The notes below the pieces were generated by a model. The model made no database searches, was not told the origin of the DNA, and saw only the letters and a program-made list of their open reading frames with translations. The translations under genes and the position numbers were made by a program. Shown here piece by piece: positions 37,956 to 51,000 of a DNA stretch of 64,000 nucleotides. This DNA comes from Paratinospora sagittata. Its lineage: Eukaryota; Streptophyta; Magnoliopsida; Ranunculales; Menispermaceae. Within the stretch, counting starts at the first letter, position 1, and every line of letters begins with the position of its first letter. Location of the stretch: assembly GCA_035771175.1 (NCBI GenBank), contig CM069613.1:655501-719500 (forward strand). Direction: 5' to 3'.

Positions 37956-40900
37956 ATGGGAAAGCTTAGTTTTTTCCATCTTCTCTTCCTTTCTTTCACC
38001 TTCTTTTTTATTTCTTCTTCTGCAAAAAAAAATCCATTAAGACCTAAGGAAGCCAATAATGGCTCTGAAACAACAAATCCATCACCATTCTATGCTTGTG
38101 ATCCTGCAAGATTCGGGAAGGTAGGATTAGATATGACGATGTTTGCTTACTGCGACAAGTCTCTACCGTTCGACGTGAGAGTGAAGGAACTAGTTGATTC
38201 AATGACGTTGGATGAGAAAATTATACAACTTGCAGTATATAGCAATAATGGAGTTCCTAGACTGGGCTTGCCTCAGTATTCCTGGTGGTCAGAAGCTCTT
38301 CATGGCGTCTCTAATGTCGCGGGCACCGTTAAGTTTAATAGTTCTGTTCCTGGTGCCACTAGCTTTCCTACTCCTATTGTCACTGCTGCATCCTTCAATG
38401 AATCTCTCTGGAAAGCAATAGGCCAGGTAGTACTGTTCGTATTTTTCAAATTCAAATTGTCGATCACCATTGAAAGATGTGCTGATGCATGATTTGTTAT
38501 GATTTAATGGTAATTAAAATATATCTCGATGGTATTCTAATCCCTCAGGCAAATAATCCCGCCCGTTTCTTTTTCTTCTTCCTTTAAAAATAAAATAAAA
38601 TATGTGAAGTTTTTATTGATATTTATGTGTTTCACCTGTCGTACTAAAATATATCTCGATAGTATTTCACCTGTCGAACTAACCCCTCACAAACAAATCC
38701 GCCCGTTTTTTTTTCTCTGAAGTTTTCATTGATAATTTGATATGCATTTGTTTAATTTTTGTTATCGTATTTTACCTGTTAGACTAATCCCGGCCTTTTC
38801 TTTATTAAGTGAAGTTTTTATTGATAATAAATTGTGTTTTGTAGGCTGTTTCTACAGAGGCTAGAGCAATTTACAATGTTGGGAATACCGGTGGATTGAC
38901 ATACTGGAGTCCAAATATTAATGTGGTAAGAGATCCAAGATGGGGAAGGACATTAGAGACACCAGGTGAAGACCCACTTGTTGTAGGGAAGTATGCAGTA
39001 AACTATGTAAGAGGATTGCAAGACTTAGAAGGATATGAAGTAACACAAGACTTGAATACAAGACCAGTTAAGGTTGCCGCATGTTGCAAACATTATGCTG
39101 CCTATGACTTGGATAACTGGCTTGGTGTTGATAGATTTCATTTTAATGCCAATGTAAGTACTTAATTATAAGTAGTTCTCATCTTTTAATTTTGTTTATT
39201 TTTCTCTCTGTTAGGCCTCTTTTCTTGTGTTCTGCTTTGAAGAAACTGATTAAATTATGTGTTGATTTCTCTGTGTGTTGAAGGTTACTGAACAAGACAT
39301 GGCGGAAACGTTTGTGTATCCGTTTGAGATGTGTGTGAAGGAAGGCGACGTTACCAGTGTTATGTGCTCTTACAATCGCGTCAATGGCATACCGACTTGT
39401 GCTGATCCAAAGCTCTTGAAACAGACCATTAGAGGAGAATGGGATCTTCATGGGTATTCATTAACAATATCTATATTTTTAACATCAATGAACACAAGTA
39501 TCACTTATAGTATTTTATTTATTTATTTGTTTTTTTTTTTTGCAACTTTGTTGTAGTTATATTGTTTCTGATTGTGATTCGGTTGAGGAGATTTACAAAC
39601 ACCACCAATGGCTTGGTGACACTCAAGAGGATGCTGTTGCTCAAGTTCTAAAAGCTGGTAATTTAACTTAATTATATTTGCAATATAATTAAGCTTTTTG
39701 TATGATTCAATATGATCTCTCAATTACTGTAACACTTTTTTTTTTTTTTTTAAAGGTTTGGATTTGGATTGTGGAATGTATTCCGCAAGCTTTGGCAAGA
39801 GTGCAGTAATGCAAGGAAAAATGAAAGAGGATGATATTGACATAGCTCTAAAGAATCTTTATATGTTACTAATGAGAGTAGGGTTCTTCGACGGTAACCC
39901 TTCTCTTGCCTCATTAGGGAAGAAAGATATATGCTCCAAAGAACACATCGAATTGGCAACTGAAGCAGCAAGAGAAGGAATAGTTCTTCTTAAGAATGAT
40001 GACGCCACATTGCCTTTCGATTTCAATACCATTGAAACACTTGCCGTGGTCGGGCCTCATGCAAATGCTACTGATGTCATGGTTGGAAACTATGCTGGTA
40101 TAAATCAAAAACAAGAAAAACAAAAATTCAACCATTATTTTTTCTTGTTTAAGAACTTTAATATAATTATTTCTTAATTTTTTGTTTGATATTGTTTAGG
40201 TGTCCCTTGCCGATACACGTCTCCTCTTGATGCCCTGAGCAAGATTGCACAAGTGAAATATGAACCAGGATGTGCAGATGTGGCTTGCAAGAATGAAAGC
40301 ATGATCTTCAAAGCAATGCAAGCTTCAAAGAATGCTGATGCTACTATCATTTTTGCCGGGCTCGATTTATCAGTAGAAGCTGAAGGATTGGATCGAACTG
40401 ATCTAGTCCTTCCTGGCTACCAAACTCAACTGATAAATCAAGTTGCCATGGTAGCCAAAGGCCCAGTTGTTCTTGTTATGTTAACTGCTGGTGGAGTTGA
40501 TATCAGTTTTGCTAAGGATAATCCCAACATCAAGTCCATCATATGGGCTGGATATCCTGGAGAAGAAGGAGGACAAGCCATTGCTGATGTTCTCTATGGA
40601 AGATACAACCCTGGTAATAATAATAATAATATTACTCAGAAACAAAAACTTGTTTATATTTAGTTAAAAATTGATGCAATATTTACTAATTTTTTCAATT
40701 TATTTTGCCAGGTGGAAGACTGCCCATTACATGGTACAAAGCAGATTATGTCGACCAGCTTCCGATGACCTCGATGCAACTAAGACCAGTCGACGAATTG
40801 GGCTACCCAGGAAGGACTTACCGGTTCTTCTCTGGCTCCACAGTGTATCCATTTGGCCATGGACTTAGCTATTCCACATACAGCTACACCATACCATCTT

Positions 40901-41346
40901 CACAAAGATTGGTTAATGTAAAGCTAGGGAAATACCAGCATTGCCGGGACCTAAGATACACCGAAGGTGCTTACAGGCCTTCGTGTCCAGCGGTTCTAGT
41001 AGATGATATTTCTTGTGACAATGAGTTCGAGTTTGAGGTTAATGTTCAGAACAATGGAAGCTTAGATGGAACACATGTTATTATGGTGTACTCAAAGCCT
41101 CCTATGAACATTGTTGGAACACATACTAAGAGGGTCATAGGATTCAACAGGGTATTTGTTCCGGTGGGCGAGACCATGACGGTGAAGTTCTCGTTTAACG
41201 TGTGTAAAAGCTTGGGGATTGTGGATTACACGGCGTATACGGTGTTGCCGTCTGGTGAACACACCATTGTTGTGGATAATGGTGTGGAGGCTGTTGAATT
41301 CCCTCTTCATGCCTACTTTGCAAGAGGAGATGATCAGCTAGCATGA
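37956..41346 (+). CDS. GH3 beta-D-xylosidase / alpha-L-arabinofuranosidase (paralogue B)
   Basis: Seven exons: 37956-38426, 38845-39153, 39284-39453, 39557-39657, 39756-40097, 40200-40613, 40712-41346, giving 813 aa. The ATG at 37956 opens a clear signal peptide ([17 protein letters not shown]). The upstream TTG at 37938 is not a start. It is secreted and acts on wall xylan/arabinan (family role). Visible blocks are [61 protein letters not shown] with the nucleophile Asp (about 322), [12 protein letters not shown] and a fibronectin-III-like C-terminus. Exons 3-6 have exactly the same lengths as in paralogue A (170, 101, 342, 414), so the two arose by an inverted duplication and have diverged. 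It carries a longer Asn/Ser-rich stretch after the signal peptide than A. Confidence 0.93.
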
Positions 41347-42059
41347 AGATAGAAAGAGATCATTCTTACATTCTTTTTTTCTTTCTTTCTTTCTGTTAAT
41401 CTCTTTGTTTCTTTAAGGGTAGTTTTGTTTTGGTTTTAAGGATTCAGCAACAGCTTGGTTGAATGATGTCATGAGTTTTTTTTTTTTTTTTCATGCAAGT
41501 AGATAGGAAGGTAGGCCTTGGAGGAGAATTTAGAATAATAATAGCAAATTATTTAAGGGTTGTGATTTGTAGGGAAAAAGGCTCATTCAGGGCCAAGATA
41601 TACATGGATTAATTACCTAATAATGCATAGAATTTCAAGTGTATCAAAGCTTGTCTATATATTTTCTCTGTTCTGTCATATGCAAGTTTCTATGAATGTA
41701 GAATCCATGTATGTGAACTTTGAATTTAGTTCACTCATGAAAATTTTTATTTGCATAGTTTTGTTCAAATTCTCAAAAAAAAAAAGGGGAATAATTCTAA
41801 CTTCAAAAAAGATACATTTTCCTTACTAGAGATGAGAAAAAAATATTAAAATGGATAAAGTTGTTCTTTGGTCCACTCTATAGCTTTACAAGTGGCTTGA
41901 AAAAGGCCAAATTAAAAAAACTCTACAAAAATATACAGCGCACGATAGCAATAAGTAATTTTAATAAGTTTACTTGTTCCCGCGACTCGCTTACATAACT
42001 ACTTTACTTTTTTCTTCGTTTTTCAAACCCTAAATTCTTCGTTCTCGCGCTCTGATCAA
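41347..42059. other. Intergenic, beta-xylosidase B 3'UTR and ATG8 promoter
   Basis: Contains TTTC microsatellite-like runs and T-runs of the 3'UTR of paralogue B, then AT-rich DNA. The ATG8 leader just before 42060 is pyrimidine-rich (TTCTTCGTTTTTCAAACCC). No other gene is seen. Confidence 0.6.
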
Positions 42060-45000
42060 ATGGGGAAAGCTTCTTCTTTCAGAGATGAGTTCACATTCGG
42101 TATGTTTTCGTCTTTATATGTAGTTTTCTTCAGCATCCTCTCTGCATAACCTCCAGATTAATATAATTTTCACTGATTTCTGTAGAGGAACGATTCAGTG
42201 AATCGAGAGATATCCTGGCCAAATATCCCGGTCGAGTTCCGGTAAGTATTTAGAGAAAACGTTGTCTTGGATCTATGAATTTGCCTATTGTAGATGGTTT
42301 TCTACGCTTTGTCTTTGAAATTGATTGTTTCATGAAGTGGGTCTCTGCGATTGTGTCTAATTTGAGCTTCATGATGTAAAACGATCGATTTGCTTAGGAT
42401 GCAGTGTAAAGAATTGCTAATTTTTCCCATCATCATAATGATCAATCAATATAATGTTCTTAGCCTCGGCGAAGATTCTTAGCTGATTTATTTTTGAGGA
42501 AAAAGGAAAGTGAAAGGGAGGAATTTTGGAGGTAGTAGGAGCTGAACTTGATAGAGTTTATTCATATCTTATCTGCGTGATTAATTTGTTTATGATTGGT
42601 ACGGAAATTGTTTTAGACGACACTAAATCAACATCCTCTTCGGACCTAAGTCAAGGGTCTTTAAGTTGTTGCAATTTTGAGAAATTCCCATCTCATGGGA
42701 AATTCTAGGACTCTTGACGCGTGGGTTGCCCTGAAACTCACCCTTGCTTCATTTACATGTGTTGCATAACATGTCTTACTTGAACAACCAGCTCTTATAC
42801 CACCTGTTAGCAGTCTATGGATCTCAACTAGAATTGATATTATTACCACTTAACCTTATATTTTTGGCTACACAAAAATTATGAATTTATTTATATTAAG
42901 ACACAAAAGTCTTATTTGAGGTAAAAATTATGAATTTGTTTATATAAACACATAAAAGTTCTATTTGAGTAAAAATTAGGAATTTGTTTATATTAGCACA
43001 CGACAATCACACCTGGGTTGAAAATGATGAATTTATTTATAAGAGCACACAAAAGTTCGATTTGAGGTGAAAATTATGATTTGGTTTATATTAGCATATG
43101 AGGGTCCCATTTGGGGTGACAATTATGAATTTTCTTATATAAGCACACGAAAGTTTTATATGTAGTGAATCTAGTGATAATTATGAATTTGCTCATATTA
43201 GCAAACAAAAGTCTCATTTAGGGTGAAAATGATGATTTTATTTATATGAACACAGGAAAGTCCGATTTAAGGTGAAAATTTTATATTAGCAAACAAAAGC
43301 CTCATTTGGGATGAAAATTATAATTTTCTTATATAAGCACATGAAAGTTTCATTTGCAGTAATAATTATGAATTTTCTTATATAAGCATACGAAGGTTCT
43401 ATTTAGGGTGAAAATGATGAATTTGTTTATATAATCATAGGAAATTTTGATTTGAGATGAAAATTATGAAGTTGTATGTATAAGCACACGAATCTCTCAT
43501 TTGGGGCTAAAATTCTAAATAGGTTTGTGACAAGGTAATTAAAGGTGCAAGACGCATTTAAGGCAATGAGGGACCCTTTGGCTTGAGCTGCAAGGCGTAA
43601 GGCGAGGCGTACGCCTGAGCAAAGTGAGACGGAAAATTCTTAAAAACTTAATTATATATTAATTTTTGGTAAAAAGAATTCAAAAAAGATAAAAATCAAT
43701 AAAAGTGTTAAATTTTTTCTTTTTTTTGGTTTCCCACGAGGTATCCCTATACCCTTTGGGTATGAGACTAGTCCTCATTCGGGCGGGAGCAGTATGGTAG
43801 ACCTCTCCCAACAAGGGCGCTGCTAAGAATCGAACCCTAGGACTTCTATACATGGGCGACCTTGGGACTCAACTTGCTTCCACTAAGCCAACCACTCGTT
43901 AGTAAAAGTTTTAAAATTTTTCAATCATACATCATAATATTCATAATAGCACTAATGTTTCTATTTCATAGTTGTTATTATTATTATTATGTTTATTTCT
44001 TTCGATATTTAAAATATAATTGAAGAAAAAAACACAAAAGCAAGGAAGAACAAATAGCAATTGTAACGCCTTTGTAACAACATCTTATTGTTGTTATAAA
44101 ATCAAAACACAAGTTTCCTATAATGTTTTATGTTTTATATTGTTTATCATGTTTATTTATTCAAAGAAGAGAGAAAAAATTATATAATACAATACTTATT
44201 TTATGATTAAATATATATATTTAAATAAGGAGTAGGAAAATGAGATGCATGGCGCAAATTTGAGGCGCATTAAGGCTCACTAAGGCGACCCACGCCTGAG
44301 TTAAAGCACCTTGCCGATCAAGTATTAAGGCACAATAGGTGCCCCCCGCCTCAAGGCGTGCCTGAGGTGCATTAAGGTTCACGCCTTGATAACACTGGTT
44401 TATAATAATAGTCTACGAAAATCCCATTTAGGGCGAAACTTATAAATTTGTTTCTATTAGCATTTAGCACATAAATATTCTATTGGGGGTGAAAATTATG
44501 AATTTTTCTTATATTAGGATACAACAGTTCCATTGGGCTGAAAATTATGAATTAACTTATTTAACCACAAGAAAATTTTATTTGAAGTGAAAATTATGAA
44601 TTTGCTTTTATAAGGACATGAATGTCCCATTTGGGGTGAAAATTATGGGTTTGCTTATTTAAGCGCACGAAAGTCCCATTTGAGGTAAAAAATTATGAAT
44701 TTGTTTATATTAGGACACGAAAGTCTTATTTGAGGTAAAAATTATAAATTTGCTTATACAAGCATATGAAAGTTTCATTTAGGTGAATATTTGGAATTTG
44801 TTTGTATTGGCACACGAAGGTCTTATCTGGGATGAAAATTATGAATTTTCTTGTATAAGCACAAGAAAGTTTCACTTATGGTGATAATTTTGAATTTGTT
44901 TATATAAAGACACGAAAGACCCGTTTGGGGTAAAAATTATAAATTTGTTTCTATTAGCACATGACAAGTCCAATTTGAGGTGAAAATGATAAATTTGCTT

Positions 45001-48000
45001 TTATAAAGCGTACAAAAGTTCATTTGGGTGAAAATTAGGAATTTGTTTATATTGGTAGATGTAAGTCCATCTAGGATGAAAATTATGAATTTTCTTATAT
45101 AAGTGTATGAAAGTTCCATTTGTGGTCATAATTATTAATTTGCTTATATAAGTAAAAAAAAAATTACCATTTGGGGTGAAAATGATGAATTTGTTTTTAT
45201 AATCATAGGAAAGTCTGATTTGGGGTGAAACTTATGAGATTGTACATAAAAGCATACAAAAATCCCATTTTGGGTGAAACTTATAAATTTGTTTATATTT
45301 GCACACGAAAATCCCTCTTAAGATGAAATTATGATTTTTTTTTAAAATTAGCATACAAAAATTCCTTTGGGGGTGAAAATTATGAATTGTCTTATATAAG
45401 CACTTGAAAGTTTCATTTGAGGTGAAAATTATGAATTTGTTTATATATTAATATATGAAAGTCTCATTTGGGGTGAAAATTATGAATTTGTTTATATCAA
45501 GACATGAAAGTCTCATTTTGGTGAAAATTATCTTATATAAGCAAATAAAAGTTCCATTTGGGTGACAATTAGGAATTGTTCATATTAACGCACAAAAGTT
45601 TCATTTGGGATGAAAATTATGAATTTTCTTGTATAAGCACATAAAAGTTTCATTTGTGATGGTAATTATGAATTTTTTATATAAGCATATGAAAGTTCCA
45701 TTTGAGGTAAAAGTTATGGATTTGTTAATATTAGCACAAGAAAGTCCCTTTTGGGGTGAGAATAATGAATTTGCTTATATAAAGCACACAAAAGCTCATT
45801 TGGATGAAACAGGGGAATTTGCTTATTTTAGGAGAGGAAAGTCCCATTTGGAATGAAAATTATGAATTTTGTTATATAAGTGCCTAAAAATCTCATTTGT
45901 GGTGAAATTATGAATTTGCTTATATACGCACGCGATAGTCTAATTTGGGGTGAAAATTATGAAGTTGTATATATAAGCACATAGAAATCCCATTTTGGTG
46001 AAATTATGATTAAGTTTGTATTAGCATACAAAAATCCTATTTGGGGTGAAACTTATAAATTAGCTTATTAGCATACGGAAATTCCATTTGGGGTGAAAAT
46101 GGGGAATTTTTTTAAATTAGCATACAACAGATCCATTGAGGTGAAAATTATGAAGTTTCGGGCCCCGGACCCACCCGACCCGACATTGTCGGGTGGCATC
46201 GGATTGGGCCCGATGCCACCCGACCTAACGTTTTAAGGGGGCCCAACCCGACCGACCAAAACATCGGGTCGGGTGGGCCCCTCTTCTTATGGGCCCGATG
46301 CCACCCGACCGACCATTTTGGGTGCAAATTATGGATTTGCTTCGTTAAATTAAACACATGAAAGTTCTATTTGAGATTAAAATTATGAATTTGTTTATAT
46401 TAGCACAAGAAAGTCTCATTTAGGATGAAAATTTTAAATTTGTTTATTAAGGATAAAAGAGTCACTTTTGGGGTGAAAATTATGAAGTTGCTTATATAAG
46501 CGCACAAAAGTTACATTTGTGGTGATAATTATGAATTTGCTTATATTATAGCACATGAAAGTCACATTTGGGTCGAAAATTATGAATTTATTTATACAAT
46601 GTAAGAAGTTCAATTTGGGATGAAAACTAGAAATTTGTTTTATATTAGCAAATGAAAGTCGCATTTGGGGTGAAAATTATTAATTTTCTTATATTAGCGC
46701 AGGAAAGTTCCATTTGTGCTGATAATCATGAATTGTTTATATAAGCATACGGAAGTCCCATTTGGGGTGAAAATGTTGTATTTCTTTATATTAGGACACG
46801 AAAGACTCTTTTTTGGTGAAAATTAGGAATTTGTTTTTATAAGCACGGGAAAGTTTCATTTGAATGAAAATTAGGAATTTGTTTATATTAGTAGATAAGA
46901 GTCCCGTTTGTGATGAAAATTATGAATTTTCTTATGTAAGAGCACGGAAGTTCCATTTGTAGTGATAATTATGAATGTACTTGTATAAGCTCATAAAAGT
47001 CTCAAATGGGATGAAAATAATGAATTTGTTTATATAATCAAAGATTCACAATAATATTTGATTTTGCGTGAAAAATACGAAGTTGTATTTATAAGCACAC
47101 AAAAATCTCATTTGGAGTTAAAATTATGATTAGGTTTATATTAGCTCACGAAAATCTCATTTATAATTTTTTTTATAGTAACACATACAAATCCCGTTTT
47201 TGATGAACGTTAAGAATTTTTATATTAGCACACAGTAGTACCATTGGGGTGAAAAGTATGAATTGTCTTATATAAGCACACAAAAGTTCTATCTTGGTTG
47301 AAAATTATGAATTTGCTTATATAAATACACAAAAATCTCATTTTGGGTGAAAGTTATAGATTTTCTTCGTTAAGCACATGAAAGTCCCCATTTGAGTTTA
47401 AAATAATTAATTTGTTTATGTTAGCACAAGAAAGTCTCATTTGGAATGAAAATTTTAAATTTCTTTATATAAGGATAAGAAAGTCACATTTGGGGTGAAA
47501 ATTATGATTTTGCTTATACAAGCACGCGAAAGATCCATTATTTCCATATAGGCGAGTATTTGGAATTTGTTTGTATTAGCACATCAAAGTCCCCATTTGG
47601 AATGGAAATTATGAATTTTCTTGGTAAACAAACAAAAGTTTCATATTTGTTATAATTATGAATTTGCTTATATAAGCACCCAAAAGTCTCATCTAGGGTG
47701 AAAATTATGAATTTGTTTATATTGTCACATGACAGTCACTTCTGAGGTGAAATGACGAAATTGTTTATAGAAGCACACAAAAATCCGATTTGGGTGGAAA
47801 TCATGATTTGGTTTATATTAGCACACAGAAGCCCATTTAGGGTGAAAATTATAAATTTTCTTATATAAGCACACAAAAGTTTTATTTGTTGTGAGAATTA
47901 TGAATTTGATTATATTAGCACATGAAAGTCACTTTTGAGATGAAAATGTTGAACTTATTTATACGACCATAAGGAAGTCTGATTTGGGATGAAAACTAGA

Positions 48001-51000
48001 AATTTGTTTATATTAGCAAATGAAATTCCTATTTGGGATGAAAATTATTAATTTTCTTATATTAGCACACAGAAGTTCCATTTATGGTGATAATTATGAA
48101 TTGTTTATATAAGCATACGAAAGAGCTATTTGGGGTGAAAATGTTGTATTTGTTTATATTAGGACACGAAAGACTCCTTTTGGGTGAAAATTAGGAATTT
48201 GCTTTTATAAGCACATGAAAGTATCATTTGAATGAAAATTAGAAATTTGTTTATATTAGCAGATAAGAGTCCCATTTGTGATAAAAATTATAAATTTTCT
48301 TATATAAGCGCACGAAAGTTCCATTTGTGCTGATAATTATGAATTAAGTTAATTAACATATATAATAAGCACACGAAAGTGCCATTTAGGGTGAAATAAT
48401 GAATTTGTTTATATAATAACAAGAAAGTCCGATTTGAGGTGAAACTTAGGAATTTGTTTATATTAGCACACGAAAGTTCCATCTACGGGTGAAAATCATG
48501 ATTTTCTTGTATAAGCATGCGAAGTTTCATTTGTGGCAATAATGATGAATTTTCTTATGTAAGAGCACAAAAATCCGTTTTAGGGTGAAAATTATGTATT
48601 TGTTTATACTTAGCACAAGACAAATCCCAATTGGGTTGAAAATGATGAATTTGCTTATATAAAACATGTAGAAGTTCATTTAGGTGTAAATTGGGAATTT
48701 GTTTACATTAGCAAATGAAAGTCCCATCTGGGATAAAAATTATGAATTTTCTTTTATAGGAGCACAAATGTTCCATTTACGGTGATAATTATGAATTTTT
48801 TTGTATAAGCACATGAAAGTCTCAAATGAGGTGAACATAATGAATTTGTTTGTATAATCACAGAAAATCTGATTTGGCGTGAAAAATATGAAGTTGTATA
48901 TATAACCACACAAAAATCTCATTTGGGGTGAAAATTATGATTAGGTTTATATTAGCTCACGAAAATCTCATTTATAAATTTGTTTATAATAACACATACA
49001 AATTCCCTTTTGGATGAAAAATAAGAATTTTTATATTAGCATATAGTAGTACCATTGGGGTGAAAATTATGAATTGTCTTATATAAGCACACAAAAGTTC
49101 TATCTGGGTTAAAAATTACGAATTTGCTTATATAAACACACGAAAATCCCATTTTAGGTTGAAATTATGGATTTGCTTCGTTAAGCACATGAAAATCCCA
49201 TTTGAGATTAAAATTATGAATTTGTTTATATTAACATGAGAAAGTTTCATTTGGAATGAAAATTTTAAATTTGTTTATATAAGGATAAGAAAGTCACATT
49301 TGAGGTAAAAATTATTAATTTGCCTATATACGCACACGAAAGTTCCATATAGGCGAGGATTTGGAATTTGTTTATATTAGTAGGGATGAAAATTAAGATA
49401 TTTCTTGTATAAGCACAATAAAGTTTCATTTGTGGTGATAATTATGAATTTGCTTATATAAAGCACGAAAGCCCTATTTAGGGTGAAAATTATGTATTTG
49501 TTTATATTAGTGCATGACAATGACTTCTGTGGTGAAATGATGAAATTGTTTATCGAAGCACACAAAAGTCCGATTTGGGTGGAAATAATTATTTGATTTA
49601 TATTAGCACGTGAAAATCCCATTTGGGGTAAAAATTATGAATTTTCTTTAGTAAGCGCATGAAAGTTACATTTGTGGTGATAATTATGAATTTGCTTATA
49701 TTAGCGCATGAAAGTCACATTTGGGTTGAAAATGATGAATTTGTTAATTTTCTTATATTAGCGTACGAAAGTTCCATTTGTGGTGATAATTATGAATTGT
49801 TTATATAAGCATGCGAAAGTTCCATTTGGGGTGAAAATGTTGTATTTGTTTATGTTAGGACACGAAAGACTCCTTTTGGGTGAAAATTAGGAATTTGCTT
49901 AGCACATGAAAGTTTCATTTGAATGAAAATTATGAATTTTTTTATATTAGCAAATAAGAGTCCCATCTGTTATAAAAATTATAAATTTTCTTATATAAGC
50001 GCTTATAAAAATTATAAATTTTCTTATATAAGCGCACGAAAGTTTCATTTGTGGTGATAATCATGAATTAACATATATAAGCACACGAAAATGTCATTTA
50101 GGGTGAAATAATGAATTTGTTTATATAAGCACAAGAAAGTTCGATTTGATGTGATAATTAGGAATTTGTTTATATTAGCACAAGACAACCCCATTTGGGT
50201 TGAAAATGATGAATTTACTTATATAAAACATACATAAGTTTATTTAGGTGCACATTGGGAATTTGTTTATATTAGTATATGAAAATTATGAATTTTCTTA
50301 TATAAGAGCATGAAAGTTCCATTTGCGGTGATAATTATGAATTTACTTGTATAAGCACATAAAAGTCTCAAATGGGGTGAAAATAATGAATTTGTTTATA
50401 TAGTCACAAGATAATTCGATTTGGCGTAAAAAATATGAAGTTGTATTTATAGGTACAAAAAAATCTCATTTGGGGTGAAAATTATGATTAGGTTTATATT
50501 AATGCACATGAAAATCTCATTTATAAATTTGTTTATAATAACAAATGCAAATCCCATTTAGGATTAAAATTAAGAATTTTTATATTAACATGCAATAGTA
50601 CCATTGTGGTGGATGTTACAAATTCTCTTATATAATAAGCACACAAAAGTAATATCTTGGTTGAAAATTATGTATTTGCTTAGATAAACACACGAAAATC
50701 TCATTTTGGGTGAAAATTATGGATTTGCTTTGTTAAGCACATGAAAGTCCCATTTGAGATTAAAATTATGAATTTGTTTATATTAGCATATGAAAGTCTT
50801 ATTTGAGATGAAAATTTTGAATTTATTTATTTAGGATAAGAGTCACATTTGGGGTAAAAATTATAAATTTTACTTGTATAAGCACATGAAAGTTCCTTAT
50901 GGGCGAGTATTTGGAATTTTTTTATATTAGCACATTAAATTCTCATCTGGGATGAAAATTAGGATATTTTTTGTACGAGCACAATAATGTTTTATTTGTG

